Part shown: one piece after another, positions 57,901-62,439 of the stretch | How positions within the stretch are numbered: the first letter of the stretch is position 1 | How the letters are laid out: each line of letters begins with the position of its first letter | Assembly (NCBI GenBank): GCA_963970005.1 | Contig: CAXAMN010003714.1 | Coordinates: forward strand, 1,615 to 65,614 | Length of the DNA stretch: 64,000 bases | Source: Durusdinium trenchii | Taxonomy: Eukaryota > Sar > Dinophyceae > Suessiales > Symbiodiniaceae | Reading direction: 5' to 3' | Made by a program: the position numbers and the translations under genes | Notes under the pieces: generated by a model | Databases searched by the model: none | The model's input: only the letters and a program-made list of their open reading frames with translations | What the model was told of the DNA's origin: nothing

Positions 57901-60900
57901 TTCTTCCTCTTCTGCATCGTCTACGTGCCCGACAACCGCTTTACCCTCGCGACTATCTTCACTCGGCGGTGGTCTACCTCCGCATTCACCCACACCGGGC
58001 CGCCTTCTACATTGGCACCTCCATTCACACTCTTTTCGATCGTGAAATGTCCCGCCTACGTAAGTTCAAGCAGCTCCACAGTCCACAGTGGCATCACCGC
58101 TTGAACCTGCGCTACGTGTCTGGCAATGCGCTCGTGCCTTCTACCACCACGCAGCCATCCCCATGGAAATCTGCAAAGGCACCCTCACTACCCGCTCCAC
58201 TGAAGTCGCCTATCAACACCATCATCACCCTCAACTTAACCATCCCTGGCCGACTTGGCCTCCAACGTCCTCAATACTCTGTTCCAACCACCAGGACTGG
58301 CGGATCACTCGGCTACATCGACACCAACGTCGCCGCGCACACCATCATGCTCCAGAATGCTTGCTGGATCCACACCTCTGCCGTTCTTCTGATGTCCTTC
58401 ACCTCCTTCACCGTCTCGGCAGTGACACCAAGGAGAAGTTCTACACCTCTCAGACTCTTCGGAGCCATGCTGCATCTCCGGATGTACTTTACCTACTGTG
58501 GTCCCAGCACTTTCATATTGATGAACCCTGGAGATCTAGAGCCGCCGCACAGTTGAAACTCATCTTTCGCTTCCGTGAGCTACTCATTCCACCGACACAA
58601 GCCACCCTCAGGCTTTTTCAACTTTCACATGACTTCCTTCGCCACACTCGACAACACCTACGCCACTTTCTTCAACTTCACTCCAGTTGCTTTCCACCTC
58701 TACCAAGTACCTGCTTCCCATCAGTCTCCCTTCCGTCCCCTTTTGTCTCCCTTCTTGTTGGTGCTGTCTCCCTTCGTGTCTCCCTTGTTGTCTCCCTTCT
58801 TGTTGGTCATTGTGTCCGCCTTGTCTTGTCTCCTCTCTTGTCTCCCTTCCTGTTGGTCACTGTGTCCGGTCTTGTCTCCCTTTTTGGTGATCACTGCGTC
58901 CGTCTTGTCTGTCTTCTGTTATCTTTTGTCTCCCTTCTTGTCTCCCTTCTCGTTGGTGCCCCTTTTTGGTGGTCACTGCGTCCGTCTTATCTCCCTTCTG
59001 TTTCCTTTGTCTCCCTTCTTGTCTCCCTTGTTGGTCATTGTGTCCACCTGTTTCTTTGTGCCTCCGGTCTTGTCCCCCTTGTTGTTGGTCACTGTGTCCG
59101 TCTTGTTTCTTTTCTGGTTCCTCTTGTCTCCCTTTTGTCTCCCTTCTTGTTGGTCATTGTGTCCGCCTTGTCTCCCTTCTTGTCTGCCTTTGTCTCCGGT
59201 CTTGTCTCCCTTCTTGTTGGTCACTGTGTCCGTCGTGTCTCCTTTCCTTTGTTTGAATCTCGCACAGTTCCTTTTCGCAGCAGCGAATCAGCTCAAGGGC
59301 CCTGTTCAGCCGAAACAGCAGCGACGGTGCATCAACTGTACGCAATACACCCTGGCTACAACCGCTGAAATTCACATTTGTTTGTCACCCTTCTTGTCTC
59401 CCGTCCTGGTTGGTCGTTGTGTCCGCCTTGTCTCCCTTTGTCTCCGGTCTTGTCTCCCTTCTTGTTGGTCACTGTCCGTCTTGTCTCCCTTCTGTTTCCT
59501 TTTGTCTCCCTTCTTGTCTGTGACTGCGTCCGCCTTGTCTCTCTTCTATTTCCTTTTGTCTCCCGTCTTGTCCCCCTTTTTGTTGGTCATTGTGTCCACC
59601 TTCTCTCCCTTCTGCTTCCTTTGTCTCCGGTCTTGTCTCCCTTCTTGTTGGTCAGTGTGTCCGCTTTGTCTTTTGTCTGTCTCCCTTTGTCTCCGGTCTT
59701 GTCTCCCTTCTTGTTGGTTAGTGTGTCCGTCTTGTCTCCTGGTGTTTCTTTTTGTCTCCCTTCTTAGATTCTTGTCTCCCTTTTTTCCTTTCGTCTGTCA
59801 CTGTGTCTGTCTTAAATTGTCTCCCTTCTGTTTCCTTTTGTCTCCCTTCTTGTCTCCCCTCTTGTTGGTCATTGTGTCCGCCTTGTCTCCCTTCTTGTCT
59901 CCCTTTGTCTCCGGTCTTGTCTCCCTTCTTGTTGGTCATTGTGTCCGTCTTGTCTTCCTTCTGTTTCCTTTTGTCTCCCTTCTTGTCTCCTTTTTTTGTG
60001 GGTCATTGTGTCCGTCTACTGCTGTTTCCTTTTGTATCTCTTCTTGTCTCCCTTTATGGCACTTTATGGCTCCCTTCTTGTTGGTCATTATGTCCACCTT
60101 GTCTCCCTTCTGCCTCCCTTTGTACGTGGTCTTGTCTCTGTTCTTGTTGGTCCGTGTGTCCGTTTGGTTTCCCTTCTGTTTCTTGTTGCATCCTTTTTTT
60201 GTTGGTCATGGTGTCCGTCTTGTTTCTCTTCTGTTTCTTTTCGTCTCTGTCCGTTTTGTCTCCCTGTGTTTCTTTTTTGTCTCTCTTCTTGTCTCCGTTC
60301 TTGTTTGTTATTGTGTCCATCTTGTCTCCCTTCTTGTTGATGTCTCAAAAAGTGGACTTGGGAATGGTTCGTTGTTGTCTAACCTGTTTGGGGTCTACGG
60401 CGGTGTAATTGTGGTGGCAGTGGAGTCAGGGGACTGTTGGTGGTCGAGAAAGTGGGATTTGCCTTGTCTGAACTGATTGACAGGACGGGGCTTTTGCCAT
60501 TTGCAGGTTCGAGGTCAGCAAGGCTGGATGGACACAAGGCCCACACCAGGAGGTCCTCGAGATGGTGTTGGAGAGAGGGGAGGAACCTCTGAGACGTCTC
60601 ATGTTTTGCTCACCCCAGAACGAAGACTCAGTAACATTGGTTTACTATGCAGAATTCTAGAATGTTGCTTATTATTACAAGCTTTCTGAAATTGCAAGGT
60701 AAGGTGAGCCCAAGCTTCTTGAAAACAACAGTAGAGCGGACTTGGTTGTAGCAAGAGATGGGTGTTTTGAGTGAGTTGCCATGATCTGGGATGAGGCGTG
60801 TTGAATTTGAAACGCATTTACGGTATGTTTGGCAACTCAGCTAACTCTGAGATTCTAGCAATCTGCATTGTGCTGGGGTTAGCCTGTGGATGACTGTGGT

Positions 60901-62047
60901 AGTTTTTCATTATCCATGGTCGCTTCGCGTTACGATCTGTGTCATCTTGATCCGTGGTGGTTATCTGTGAGTTGCGCTTTGTGGAAATCTACTCTATCAT
61001 TCATGATCTGTATGGTGATGCGTGATGGCAGGTGGTGGGTTCCACACCATGCGGACCAGGAACGAACTGATAGGCCCTTGTGATGCACTTTGCAAGGGGA
61101 GGACCGCCCTATGACTAGAATCAATCATTGAAATTGGGGAAAGGAGTGGAGGGTCCTTATCATATTATCACACAATTTAACAAACACATATTTCGTCATA
61201 TTTCACTTGACCCTTCCATTCGAGCACACCCATCTTGTGAACAATAACTTCGGCTGAGCTCCTTTCATACGGATGCTCGGCTTGCATCTGGAACTCTGAG
61301 AAGCAAACAAATCTGATGGATACAGGTTCGAACCAAATCCTAGCACGGTGCCGTGAACAGTACTCAGCTGATGCTATGTAAAATGCCGAGCTTGGCACAT
61401 ATGAAATCAAGAGAACGCCACTTCGAGCAGCCTTACTCGACTGAGCGTGAATGCATTTGGTTAGTGACAAAACCTGAGGCGACCGCCAAACCCCTTATTG
61501 CCGATCTCCGCTCGTGTGGTGCACCGTGCATCACATGAACTGCCAAGCCAGTATTTTGCGCCTCTGCAAAGCATGAAACCTAAATCATCATGAGCAAAGA
61601 CTTCTTACATGCGCTAACCAGTTGCATCACCATCTCCCTCCGACTTTGTCAGCTTCTTGATCTGTAGTCTGTAGGTGATATCTTTTTGCAAAACAAGAAC
61701 CGATCTCACGACGCGTTCAATAGTCAAGTCAACATGCGTTCACATCTATGGTAGACTTAAAGAAACAAATCTCAGAGTCTGTCTTGGATTCTGGCCCAAG
61801 TCTCTAACTCTCGTCGCCATTGCTCCAACAGTGTCACTGGCACAACCACCAAAAAGCGGGCTCCTGTGCGAACAATGCCTTGGTGTACATAAGCGCATGA
61901 TTTTCATCTCTAGTCTCTTGTCAACTTTTGCGTCTTCCTTCATGCCATGCCTCACTCCTTGATTCGTGAACTTCAAGCACGCCAAAAAGGCCGCAGTTTG
62001 CACAGTCTTGCCGAGCCCCATTTCATCTGCCAGAATCCCGCCAAAGC
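18523..62047 (-). CDS. Split gene for a SNF2-family DNA translocase (ERCC6/ERCC6L-like), at least 16 exons
   Basis: Minus-strand fragments encode, in the right order, the SNF2 motifs: [13 protein letters not shown] (Walker A, 62.0 kb), SGVLLISY (61.4 kb), [14 protein letters not shown] (DEGH box, 48.0 kb), LLTG+[11 protein letters not shown] (47.9 kb), [10 protein letters not shown] (44.9 kb), [13 protein letters not shown] (44.6 kb), ATLKKL+CGHPLL (44.4 and 20.5 kb), GHRCLIFSQ (19.7 kb), LKFLRIDGS (19.55 kb), [18 protein letters not shown] and DRVHRIGQ (19.1 kb), then [16 protein letters not shown] (18.9 kb). Most junctions join in phase with GT, GC or GA donors and AG acceptors. The family uses ATP to translocate on DNA in repair or remodelling. 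No stop or frameshift is seen in the exons placed, so the gene may be functional. The N-terminus, motif Ia and some linkers were not found. Confidence 0.85.
19022..19276 (-). CDS. SNF2 gene exon 15: motifs V and VI
   Basis: 85 codons, phase 0 at both ends. Contains [52 protein letters not shown]. It is bounded by TTTCAG| upstream and a GA donor downstream (GCTGGA|GACTTT); the intron at 18,964-19,021 is 58 nt. Motif VI Arg residues are intact. Confidence 0.9.
19521..19583 (-). CDS. SNF2 gene exon 14: 'LKFLRIDGS'
   Basis: 21 codons, phase 0 at both ends: [17 protein letters not shown] then IDAK. Acceptor TTTCAG|GGC, GA donor AAG|GATTGTG. The following intron (19,277-19,520) is 244 nt. Confidence 0.88.
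19666..19718 (-). CDS. SNF2 gene exon 13: motif IV
   Basis: Reads [18 protein letters not shown]. Acceptor GTTCAG|GCC, GC donor CAG|GCAATG, which joins in frame to exon 14. The following intron (19,584-19,665) is 82 nt. The exon linking it to exon 12 was not identified. Confidence 0.88.
19990..20240. repeat. AT-rich simple repeat in an intron
   Basis: TATATAT and TTATATTATAT runs at 20,090-20,180 between probable SNF2 exons. No coding seen. Confidence 0.6.
20440..20522 (-). CDS. SNF2 gene exon 12: 'CGHPLL' segment
   Basis: Starts at 20,522 after AGATGAG|. Its first bases complete the codon left by exon 11 to give [19 protein letters not shown], the conserved 'LkkLCnHP' step of SNF2 proteins. 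The donor is uncertain; CAA|GTACAG near 20,450 is one option. The linker to motif IV is not resolved. Confidence 0.8.
20992..21747 (+). CDS. C-terminal polyprotein tail of a copia-type element
   Basis: 251 codons on the plus strand, just 5' of a plus-oriented LTR. No catalytic motif is visible. The C-terminal part ([16 protein letters not shown], then an Asp/Glu/Arg-rich end) resembles the minus-strand ORF at 63,744-63,935 (MNSYGATFNDGVWTKPR, acidic end), which also lies just before an LTR of the same family. I therefore read both as the 3' end of the element's coding region. The 5' part of this copy is missing; a CT microsatellite precedes it at about 20,945. Confidence 0.55.
   Translation: MMESSDTHLRLSKRNGVRKTHRPGTAQATVEESKRSKQDAMSRMVRNCARAVYNVTSYSYFRDDLNNTDMHKCIDPLGIIYSRPKDKWRIILLVLDQARVTLLPLAQSTLNEMIKHKDIRPHDRWNSLLEPDQVQRLMDKYEDYGAHVLPSKRRTSHPSIAPEIERPPSEAASSSHHGQTKGHHEKEEEKKVEGAPKVEVLPGSRSWNTYGTTFYDEDWTNIRVRDDRRGWDEWKRDQGARREDEEEDTGR
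21942..22330 (+). repeat. Copia-family LTR, copy 1 (plus orientation)
   Basis: About 389 bp from TGTCAGTTTTC to GATTAATATC. It matches the reverse complement of 63,255-63,621 along its length and of 43,698-43,877 over its last 180 bp. Orientation is set by the copy at 43.7 kb, which lies just before a Gag-like start. Its right end cuts the minus-strand coding cluster to its right. Confidence 0.8.
22304..23369 (-). pseudogene. Zinc-ribbon and acidic C-terminal part of the KptA-containing cluster
   Basis: Two overlapping minus-strand frames (23,369-22,845 and 22,969-22,304) read as one frameshifted protein. It starts with a possible zinc ribbon ([15 protein letters not shown]) and continues as a Glu/Asp/Lys-rich chain, ending with [18 protein letters not shown] and [19 protein letters not shown]. 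The last codons lie within the LTR that interrupts it near 22,325. I do not recognise the family. It follows the KptA-like domain in the same direction. Confidence 0.5.
23467..24539 (-). pseudogene. KptA/Tpt1-like RNA 2'-phosphotransferase domain, frameshifted
   Basis: KptA/Tpt1 enzymes transfer the 2'-phosphate left on RNA after tRNA ligation to NAD+. The first frame (24,539-23,943) has [15 protein letters not shown] followed by [20 protein letters not shown], matching the N-terminal LSK.LS.LLRH...G.v.v.dLL. The second (23,901-23,467) has [20 protein letters not shown], matching the NAD-binding HGT..n...Il..Gi.p.g. The His of the usual HGT is Gly here. The two halves are in different frames with about 40 bp between them. 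Divergence, the lost His and the frame break suggest a decayed copy. Assignment is by motif only. Confidence 0.6.
24746..25039 (-). pseudogene. Zinc-knuckle (CCHC) segment
   Basis: The minus strand reads [14 protein letters not shown], an exact CX2CX4HX4C zinc knuckle as found in retroelement Gag proteins, followed by a coiled, Lys/Glu-rich stretch. It lies upstream of the KptA-like domain in the same direction and supports a retroelement origin for the cluster. Confidence 0.6.
25256..26626 (-). pseudogene. Decayed coding region, unrecognised
   Basis: Four minus-strand frames (26,626-26,225; 26,369-25,914; 25,971-25,705; 25,573-25,256) follow each other with short overlaps, as in a frameshifted gene. 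One has a Gly/Thr/Ser-rich loop ([15 protein letters not shown]) after a helical stretch. No known catalytic motif found. It probably continues the protein from 27,360. Confidence 0.4.
26578..27360 (-). pseudogene. Conserved-looking domain of the same cluster, unrecognised
   Basis: 260 open codons: [50 protein letters not shown]. Balanced composition suggests real coding ancestry rather than a chance frame. It overlaps its neighbours by frameshift on both sides. I cannot assign a family; a capsid or Gag-like role is possible given the downstream zinc knuckle, but this is inference. Confidence 0.45.
27338..28299 (-). pseudogene. Decayed coding region, unrecognised
   Basis: Two minus-strand frames (28,299-27,631 and 27,811-27,338) overlap and read as one shifted protein. 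Parts: [53 protein letters not shown]. Mostly helical and charged. No family recognised. Confidence 0.4.
28318..29078 (-). pseudogene. Decayed helical coding region
   Basis: Frames 29,078-28,866 and 28,869-28,318 continue one another. Strongly helical ([35 protein letters not shown]). No catalytic motif. Position suggests the N-terminal half of the cluster's protein. Confidence 0.4.
29075..30085 (-). CDS. ORF with 'PCTGGSAW' methyltransferase-like core
   Basis: 336 open codons without a break. The core reads [19 protein letters not shown], then [12 protein letters not shown] and [15 protein letters not shown]. The order of a PC motif, a later Cys-Trp segment and a terminal CAG segment recalls divergent cytosine-C5-methyltransferase-like proteins linked to retroelements in dinoflagellates, but no clear SAM motif I is visible. 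It lies first in the minus-strand cluster 30.1 to 22.3 kb. Function uncertain. Confidence 0.45.
   Translation of the reverse strand: MGSVSGKPVLYLILQRQSGGSHRYQFELHLQVVKKMVMKGRIHDHCVILREMDRNAPCLVLMRAEEQNWLTFLQTATKKQYMNVVTVTEDDDATSLYGKSKVRACLRPELDCVFFAGPCTGGSAWNRLNRTISNEAAAQVERHKRLYWNLWGRFADALEHVFSIDACALTELPRSCEYWNDERATQLVNGTESHTHITSTEACVVSLRNTRKARRLRNYGGKIVSWGVHFQALKKICDGRHQHVPCAGRDTRVTQLYTFNIAQTVIETLNKRVMSLWKKRRVTSRAPRLQDWSSLPHPLLQKECLSNEASLSKKFDRIIQAVRESKKKELNIQPFS
30147..31363 (-). pseudogene. Decayed coding region with 25-residue internal duplication
   Basis: Frames 31,363-31,055 and 31,061-30,147 join with one frameshift near 31,060. The protein has no known motif. A 25-residue unit ([18 protein letters not shown]..) is present twice in tandem. 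From 31,364 to 31,865 I see no feature beyond TA-rich spacer. Confidence 0.4.
30462..30611 (-). repeat. 75-bp tandem duplication
   Basis: Two adjacent copies with only a few changes, starting TTCATCTTGATACTTTTTG at 30,462 and 30,537. The period of 75 keeps the reading frame. Confidence 0.85.
31870..32376 (-). pseudogene. RNase H domain of the tyrosine-recombinase retroelement, frameshifted
   Basis: The first frame has [30 protein letters not shown] and [15 protein letters not shown], the Asp/Glu/Asp layout of retroelement RNase H. The end ([20 protein letters not shown]) is in another frame from about 32,045. It follows the reverse transcriptase directly. Confidence 0.7.
32377..34540 (-). 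CDS. Reverse transcriptase of a DIRS/tyrosine-recombinase-type element
   Basis: About 720 open codons. The N-terminal half is an unassigned linker. RT motifs: [34 protein letters not shown] (motif A Asp), [20 protein letters not shown] (motif B), [10 protein letters not shown] (motif C, FDD). A thumb-like region follows ([20 protein letters not shown]). The FDD and '[10 protein letters not shown]' forms fit DIRS-like reverse transcriptases better than Ty3 or copia. RNase H is next and a methyltransferase-like segment precedes it, all in the same direction. Confidence 0.75.
34537..34890 (-). pseudogene. Methyltransferase-like segment of the same element
   Basis: Reads [20 protein letters not shown] and [13 protein letters not shown], a SAM-binding motif I plus the following acidic strand, then [17 protein letters not shown] and [13 protein letters not shown]. 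The expected PPCGT is corrupted to FLCGT, so the copy is probably inactive. DIRS-type elements often carry a methyltransferase domain. Confidence 0.6.
35020..36000 (-). pseudogene. Gag-like or linker segment of the same element
   Basis: Several minus-strand frames (35,824-35,492; 35,413-35,183; 35,217-35,020) read as a shifted helical protein: [46 protein letters not shown]. No zinc finger is seen. It sits just upstream of the methyltransferase and RT. Confidence 0.4.
36065..36117. repeat. 13-bp perfect inverted repeat
   Basis: GTAATGCCCCAAA at 36,065-36,077 and its reverse complement at 36,105-36,117, with a 27-bp loop, between the tyrosine recombinase and RT parts. It may be an element boundary. 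36,240-36,600 holds nothing I can name. Confidence 0.6.
36629..38135 (-). pseudogene. Tyrosine recombinase remnant
   Basis: N-terminal and core-binding part (38,135-37,536): [57 protein letters not shown]. Middle parts are in other frames (37,624-37,253; 37,511-37,071). The catalytic end (37,174-36,629) has [20 protein letters not shown] followed by [12 protein letters not shown], the LGHH and Tyr nucleophile positions of phage-integrase-type recombinases. Several frameshifts separate these parts, so the copy is dead. Its place upstream of a methyltransferase, RT and RNase H on the same strand suggests one DIRS-like element, though canonical DIRS has the recombinase last. Confidence 0.6.
38688..38828 (+). 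other. Small exon-like plus-strand fragment
   Basis: After CTCTGCAG| an open stretch starts at an ATG (38,688) and encodes a coiled, Gln/Leu-rich peptide ([19 protein letters not shown]) ending at TGA. Acceptor-like context and composition suggest a captured exon. 38,830-39,120 holds only AT-rich spacer. Confidence 0.35.
39123..40411 (-). pseudogene. Copia-type integrase and linker
   Basis: 347 open codons (40,411-39,368) plus an acidic tail in the next frame. A zinc-binding [11 protein letters not shown] segment is followed by the integrase core: FGFIDTQR (first Asp), [14 protein letters not shown] (second Asp; usually SDN), [14 protein letters not shown] (Glu). A later [16 protein letters not shown] segment is typical of dinoflagellate copia polyproteins. 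Protease, RT and RNase H are missing; the element is truncated near 39.1 kb. On its 5' side it is split from its Gag part by 40.44-41.25 kb. Confidence 0.75.
40440..40690. repeat. AT-rich repeat with TAAGTTA/TTCGATAACTT motifs
   Basis: About 250 bp of short related motifs (GTTAGTTAC, CTTCGATAA, AAGTTA), many as small inverted pairs. Not coding. It may be part of an insertion between Gag and integrase of the copia element. Confidence 0.6.
40752..41215 (+). pseudogene. GC-rich exon-like fragment on the plus strand
   Basis: From the ATG at 40,752 the frame reads 23 codons to a TAG, then stays open ([35 protein letters not shown]) to CAG|GTGAGC at 41,215, a good splice donor. Base composition is richer in GC than the copia element around it. 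I recognise no named domain. It looks like a captured exon or piece of another repeat family, lying antisense between the Gag and integrase parts. Confidence 0.45.
41248..43617 (-). pseudogene. Gag-like coding region of the copia element, frameshifted
   Basis: Starts at an ATG at 43,617, about 80 bp after the LTR. The first part is Ser/Gly-rich and basic ([19 protein letters not shown]), then a long coiled coil in several frames (43,041-42,640; 42,754-42,470; 42,410-41,838). The coil ends with [20 protein letters not shown], a Gag-type signature of copia elements. A final piece (41,445-41,248) reads [17 protein letters not shown]. Frame changes show decay. The zinc knuckle and protease are absent, replaced by the fragment at 40.4-41.2 kb. 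Confidence 0.6.
43678..43697 (-). promoter_or_regulatory. Candidate primer binding site of the copia element
   Basis: On the minus strand, directly after the LTR end, the sequence reads CGCAGGTTATCAGCCG. It resembles the GGTATCAGAGC-type site complementary to initiator tRNA-Met used by many copia elements, with changes. Confidence 0.4.
43698..43877 (-). repeat. Copia-family LTR, copy 2 (truncated)
   Basis: About 180 bp matching the 3' half of the LTR at 21,942-22,330. Similarity stops at TTTTGACA near 43,877. The remaining 5' half of the LTR is gone. 43,878-44,380 shows no other feature. Confidence 0.75.
44382..44428 (-). CDS. SNF2 gene exon 11
   Basis: Reads [16 protein letters not shown]; the last codon is completed by exon 12. 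Donor TT|GTGCC at 44,381. The acceptor GTGAG|TAT is likely but not certain. Confidence 0.75.
44560..44646 (-). CDS. SNF2 gene exon 10
   Basis: Starts after GCTCCAG| at 44,646. Joins exon 9 in phase to give [21 protein letters not shown]. The 3' edge is approximate. Confidence 0.8.
44731..44789 (-). CDS. SNF2 gene exon 9
   Basis: Reads [20 protein letters not shown]. Acceptor ATCAG|GCG, donor CT|GTCCGG. Contains the 'LPxK' step that follows the LRR-K motif in SNF2 proteins. Confidence 0.8.
44843..44885 (-). CDS. SNF2 gene exon 8: 'FLRRLK'
   Basis: Reads [14 protein letters not shown] in the family frame. GC donor ATT|GCTTGG gives a 53-nt intron (44,790-44,842). The junction with exon 7 needs a GA donor (GT|GAGAG) to keep frame; a plain GT donor would not. 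Confidence 0.75.
45007..45068 (-). CDS. SNF2 gene exon 7
   Basis: Reads [22 protein letters not shown] after joining exon 6 (AAA G + GG AGC). Acceptor CTCAG|GGAGC. The exact donor is ambiguous by two bases. Confidence 0.8.
45069..47664 (-). other. 2.6-kb intron of the SNF2 gene
   Basis: GT at 47,664-47,663 and AG at 45,070-45,069. Contains a MITE-like element at 45.8-46.0 kb. Otherwise it holds AT-rich and low-complexity sequence, including repeated GTCCTACA motifs at 47.2-47.5 kb. I find no other gene in it. Confidence 0.75.
45811..46011. mobile_element. MITE-like element, 201 bp
   Basis: Terminal inverted repeats of 25 bp: ATTGTTGGAGAAGGGTGCAA.. at 45,811 and its complement at 45,987-46,011, with one mismatch. 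It is AT-rich and non-coding inside, with a repeated CAGTGTGTTTTAT motif. Flanks are AT on both sides, a possible 2-bp target duplication. A non-autonomous DNA transposon is the simplest reading. Confidence 0.7.
47665..47690 (-). CDS. SNF2 gene exon 6
   Basis: 26-nt micro-exon: NFSEQIAKG across its junctions. Acceptor TCTGAG|GAA, donor AAAG|GTCTGG. Joins both neighbours in phase. Confidence 0.82.
47743..47783 (-). CDS. SNF2 gene exon 5
   Basis: Reads [14 protein letters not shown] (last codon shared with exon 6). Acceptor GCTGAG|GTA, GC donor GACAG|GCCGCA. Confidence 0.82.
47863..47911 (-). CDS. SNF2 gene exon 4
   Basis: Reads [16 protein letters not shown], motif III continuation. Acceptor CTCAG|GAC, donor TTTT|GTGCCC, phase 0 into exon 5. 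Confidence 0.88.
47974..48084 (-). CDS. SNF2 gene exon 3: DEGH box
   Basis: Reads [17 protein letters not shown] and [11 protein letters not shown]. Acceptor TTCAAG|GCC, GC donor ACAGG|GCCC; the following intron (47,912-47,973) is 62 nt. DEGH is motif II (Walker B). Confidence 0.9.
49219..50550 (-). other. Unresolved exon-like fragments
   Basis: Minus-strand pieces with balanced composition: [20 protein letters not shown] (49.3 kb), [18 protein letters not shown] (49.6 kb), [20 protein letters not shown] (49.9 kb), [20 protein letters not shown] (50.35 kb). No family recognised and no continuous frame. They may be exons of a nested gene or decayed repeat coding. At 48.1-49.15 kb I see nothing I can support. 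Confidence 0.3.
50788..51385 (-). repeat. Minisatellite with terminal box, reversed copy
   Basis: On the minus strand the array has units with TTGCAATCCTTTACATTTGT, CTCCCAGCTCTGGACTGCTG and TGTCCGCCTCTGCC. It ends in AAAAACACAAACTGTTTGGG then GTCTACGGTGGTGTC at 50,791-50,833, the same terminus as 1,373-1,415. No gene; the long minus-strand frames are repeat artefacts. Confidence 0.85.
51386..52135 (-). repeat. Minisatellite, 'TCTCCCTTCTTGTTGGTCA' type, reversed copy
   Basis: On the plus strand it reads GGGAGACAAGACGGACACAA and TGACCAACAAGAA units of variable length. The same family lies in plus orientation at 58.7-60.35 kb. 52,136-52,670 is mostly unique spacer starting with a boundary segment (AGAACCCCTAACAGTAGCCTG). 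Confidence 0.85.
52671..52694. repeat. (CTCA)n microsatellite
   Basis: Six tandem CTCA units at the edge of the 67-bp array. Confidence 0.85.
52700..54060 (-). repeat. 67-bp minisatellite, reversed copy
   Basis: Around 18 units on the minus strand of the family seen at 396-830 (CATTTCTATTCATTTGTCTC, CTGTCACTGCTGGTGTCCGC), several truncated or fused. It starts and ends with the boundary segment (AAGAAAG..GAGAACCCCTAACAG). From 54,060 to 55,490 I see no supported gene. Confidence 0.85.
55491..58700 (+). pseudogene. Decayed plus-strand coding region with GIY-YIG-like domain
   Basis: Coding-like text runs through several frames. A coiled part is at 55.55-55.9 kb ([20 protein letters not shown]), an Arg/His/Asp repeat region ([17 protein letters not shown]) at 56.5-56.9 kb, and a stretch with [20 protein letters not shown] at 57.5 kb. 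The last conserved piece reads [20 protein letters not shown] then RKFKQL (about 57,995-58,075), like the YIG...R core of GIY-YIG nucleases, and about 140 bp later [16 protein letters not shown], like their distal E...QP.LN. No RT is present. Possibly a Penelope-like or other element relic. Confidence 0.4.
58715..60345 (+). repeat. Minisatellite, 'TCTCCCTTCTTGTTGGTCA' type
   Basis: Variable tandem units of TGTCTCCCTTCTTGTTGGTC and ATTGTGTCCGCCTTGTCTCC. Open frames of up to about 600 codons (Ser/Leu/Pro/Cys-rich) run through it in more than one frame, so they are not genes. Confidence 0.88.
60383..60410 (+). repeat. Conserved terminal box of the minisatellite element
   Basis: CCTGTTTGGGGTCTACGGCG then GTGTAATT, matching 1,390-1,415 and the reverse complement of 50,791-50,817. 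60,411-61,395 holds no recognised gene. Confidence 0.75.
61397..61440 (-). CDS. SNF2 gene exon 2 of those found
   Basis: Reads [15 protein letters not shown] after acceptor GCTCAG|TCG. This matches the strand before the DEGH box ('g.vLitsYe'). Motif Ia, which should precede it, was not found between here and 61,960. Confidence 0.65.
61960..62047 (-). CDS. SNF2 gene exon 1 of those found: Walker A
   Basis: Reads [20 protein letters not shown] then LACLKF, the ATP-binding motif I of SNF2 proteins. Acceptor ATTCAG|GCT at 62,048. The donor is uncertain. Earlier exons must lie further right or outside the window. Confidence 0.85.
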
Positions 62048-62439
62048 CTGAATACTTTAGCATACTTTAGCCTTGTCATGGACACATATTTTTCCACTGT
62101 CTTGGTGCCATTTCCACCCATTTCCTCCCTATCGCAACGAGAGCGGCAGAGTATTGTGACAGTTTTTTGTCGCCACACAGTCTGACGCTTCATCTTTCAG
62201 TTTTCTGTCCGACACAAGATAACGCTGCGTAATTTGTAGTTCCTGCCTTCGATTTGGCTCACACTCTGAAGTTTCTTGGGTTGGGGTTAGTCTTTCCCTC
62301 TATCTTGTCTGTTGAAGGTCGCGGCTCCTTGATACCCCTTGCAGCTTCGTCTCTTTAGTTTGTCGGGCAAGTGACTTCCCCCTTGTCTCCACCACGTGGT
62401 TGTTGAATACACATATATACATATATACTGTATATATAT

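Larger units (their letters stand above)
48085..61396 (-). other. 13.3-kb gap or intron between SNF2 exons 2 and 3
   Basis: A GC donor at 61,396 and AG at 48,085 would join SYV to [11 protein letters not shown] in frame. A small exon could still be hidden within it. It holds unresolved minus-strand fragments (48.4-50.5 kb), three minisatellite blocks and a GIY-YIG relic. Confidence 0.6.

Noticed and set aside
58575..60476. 633-codon plus-strand open frame rich in Ser, Leu, Pro and Cys
   Set aside because: It runs through a minisatellite that is open in more than one frame; the protein only repeats the satellite unit.
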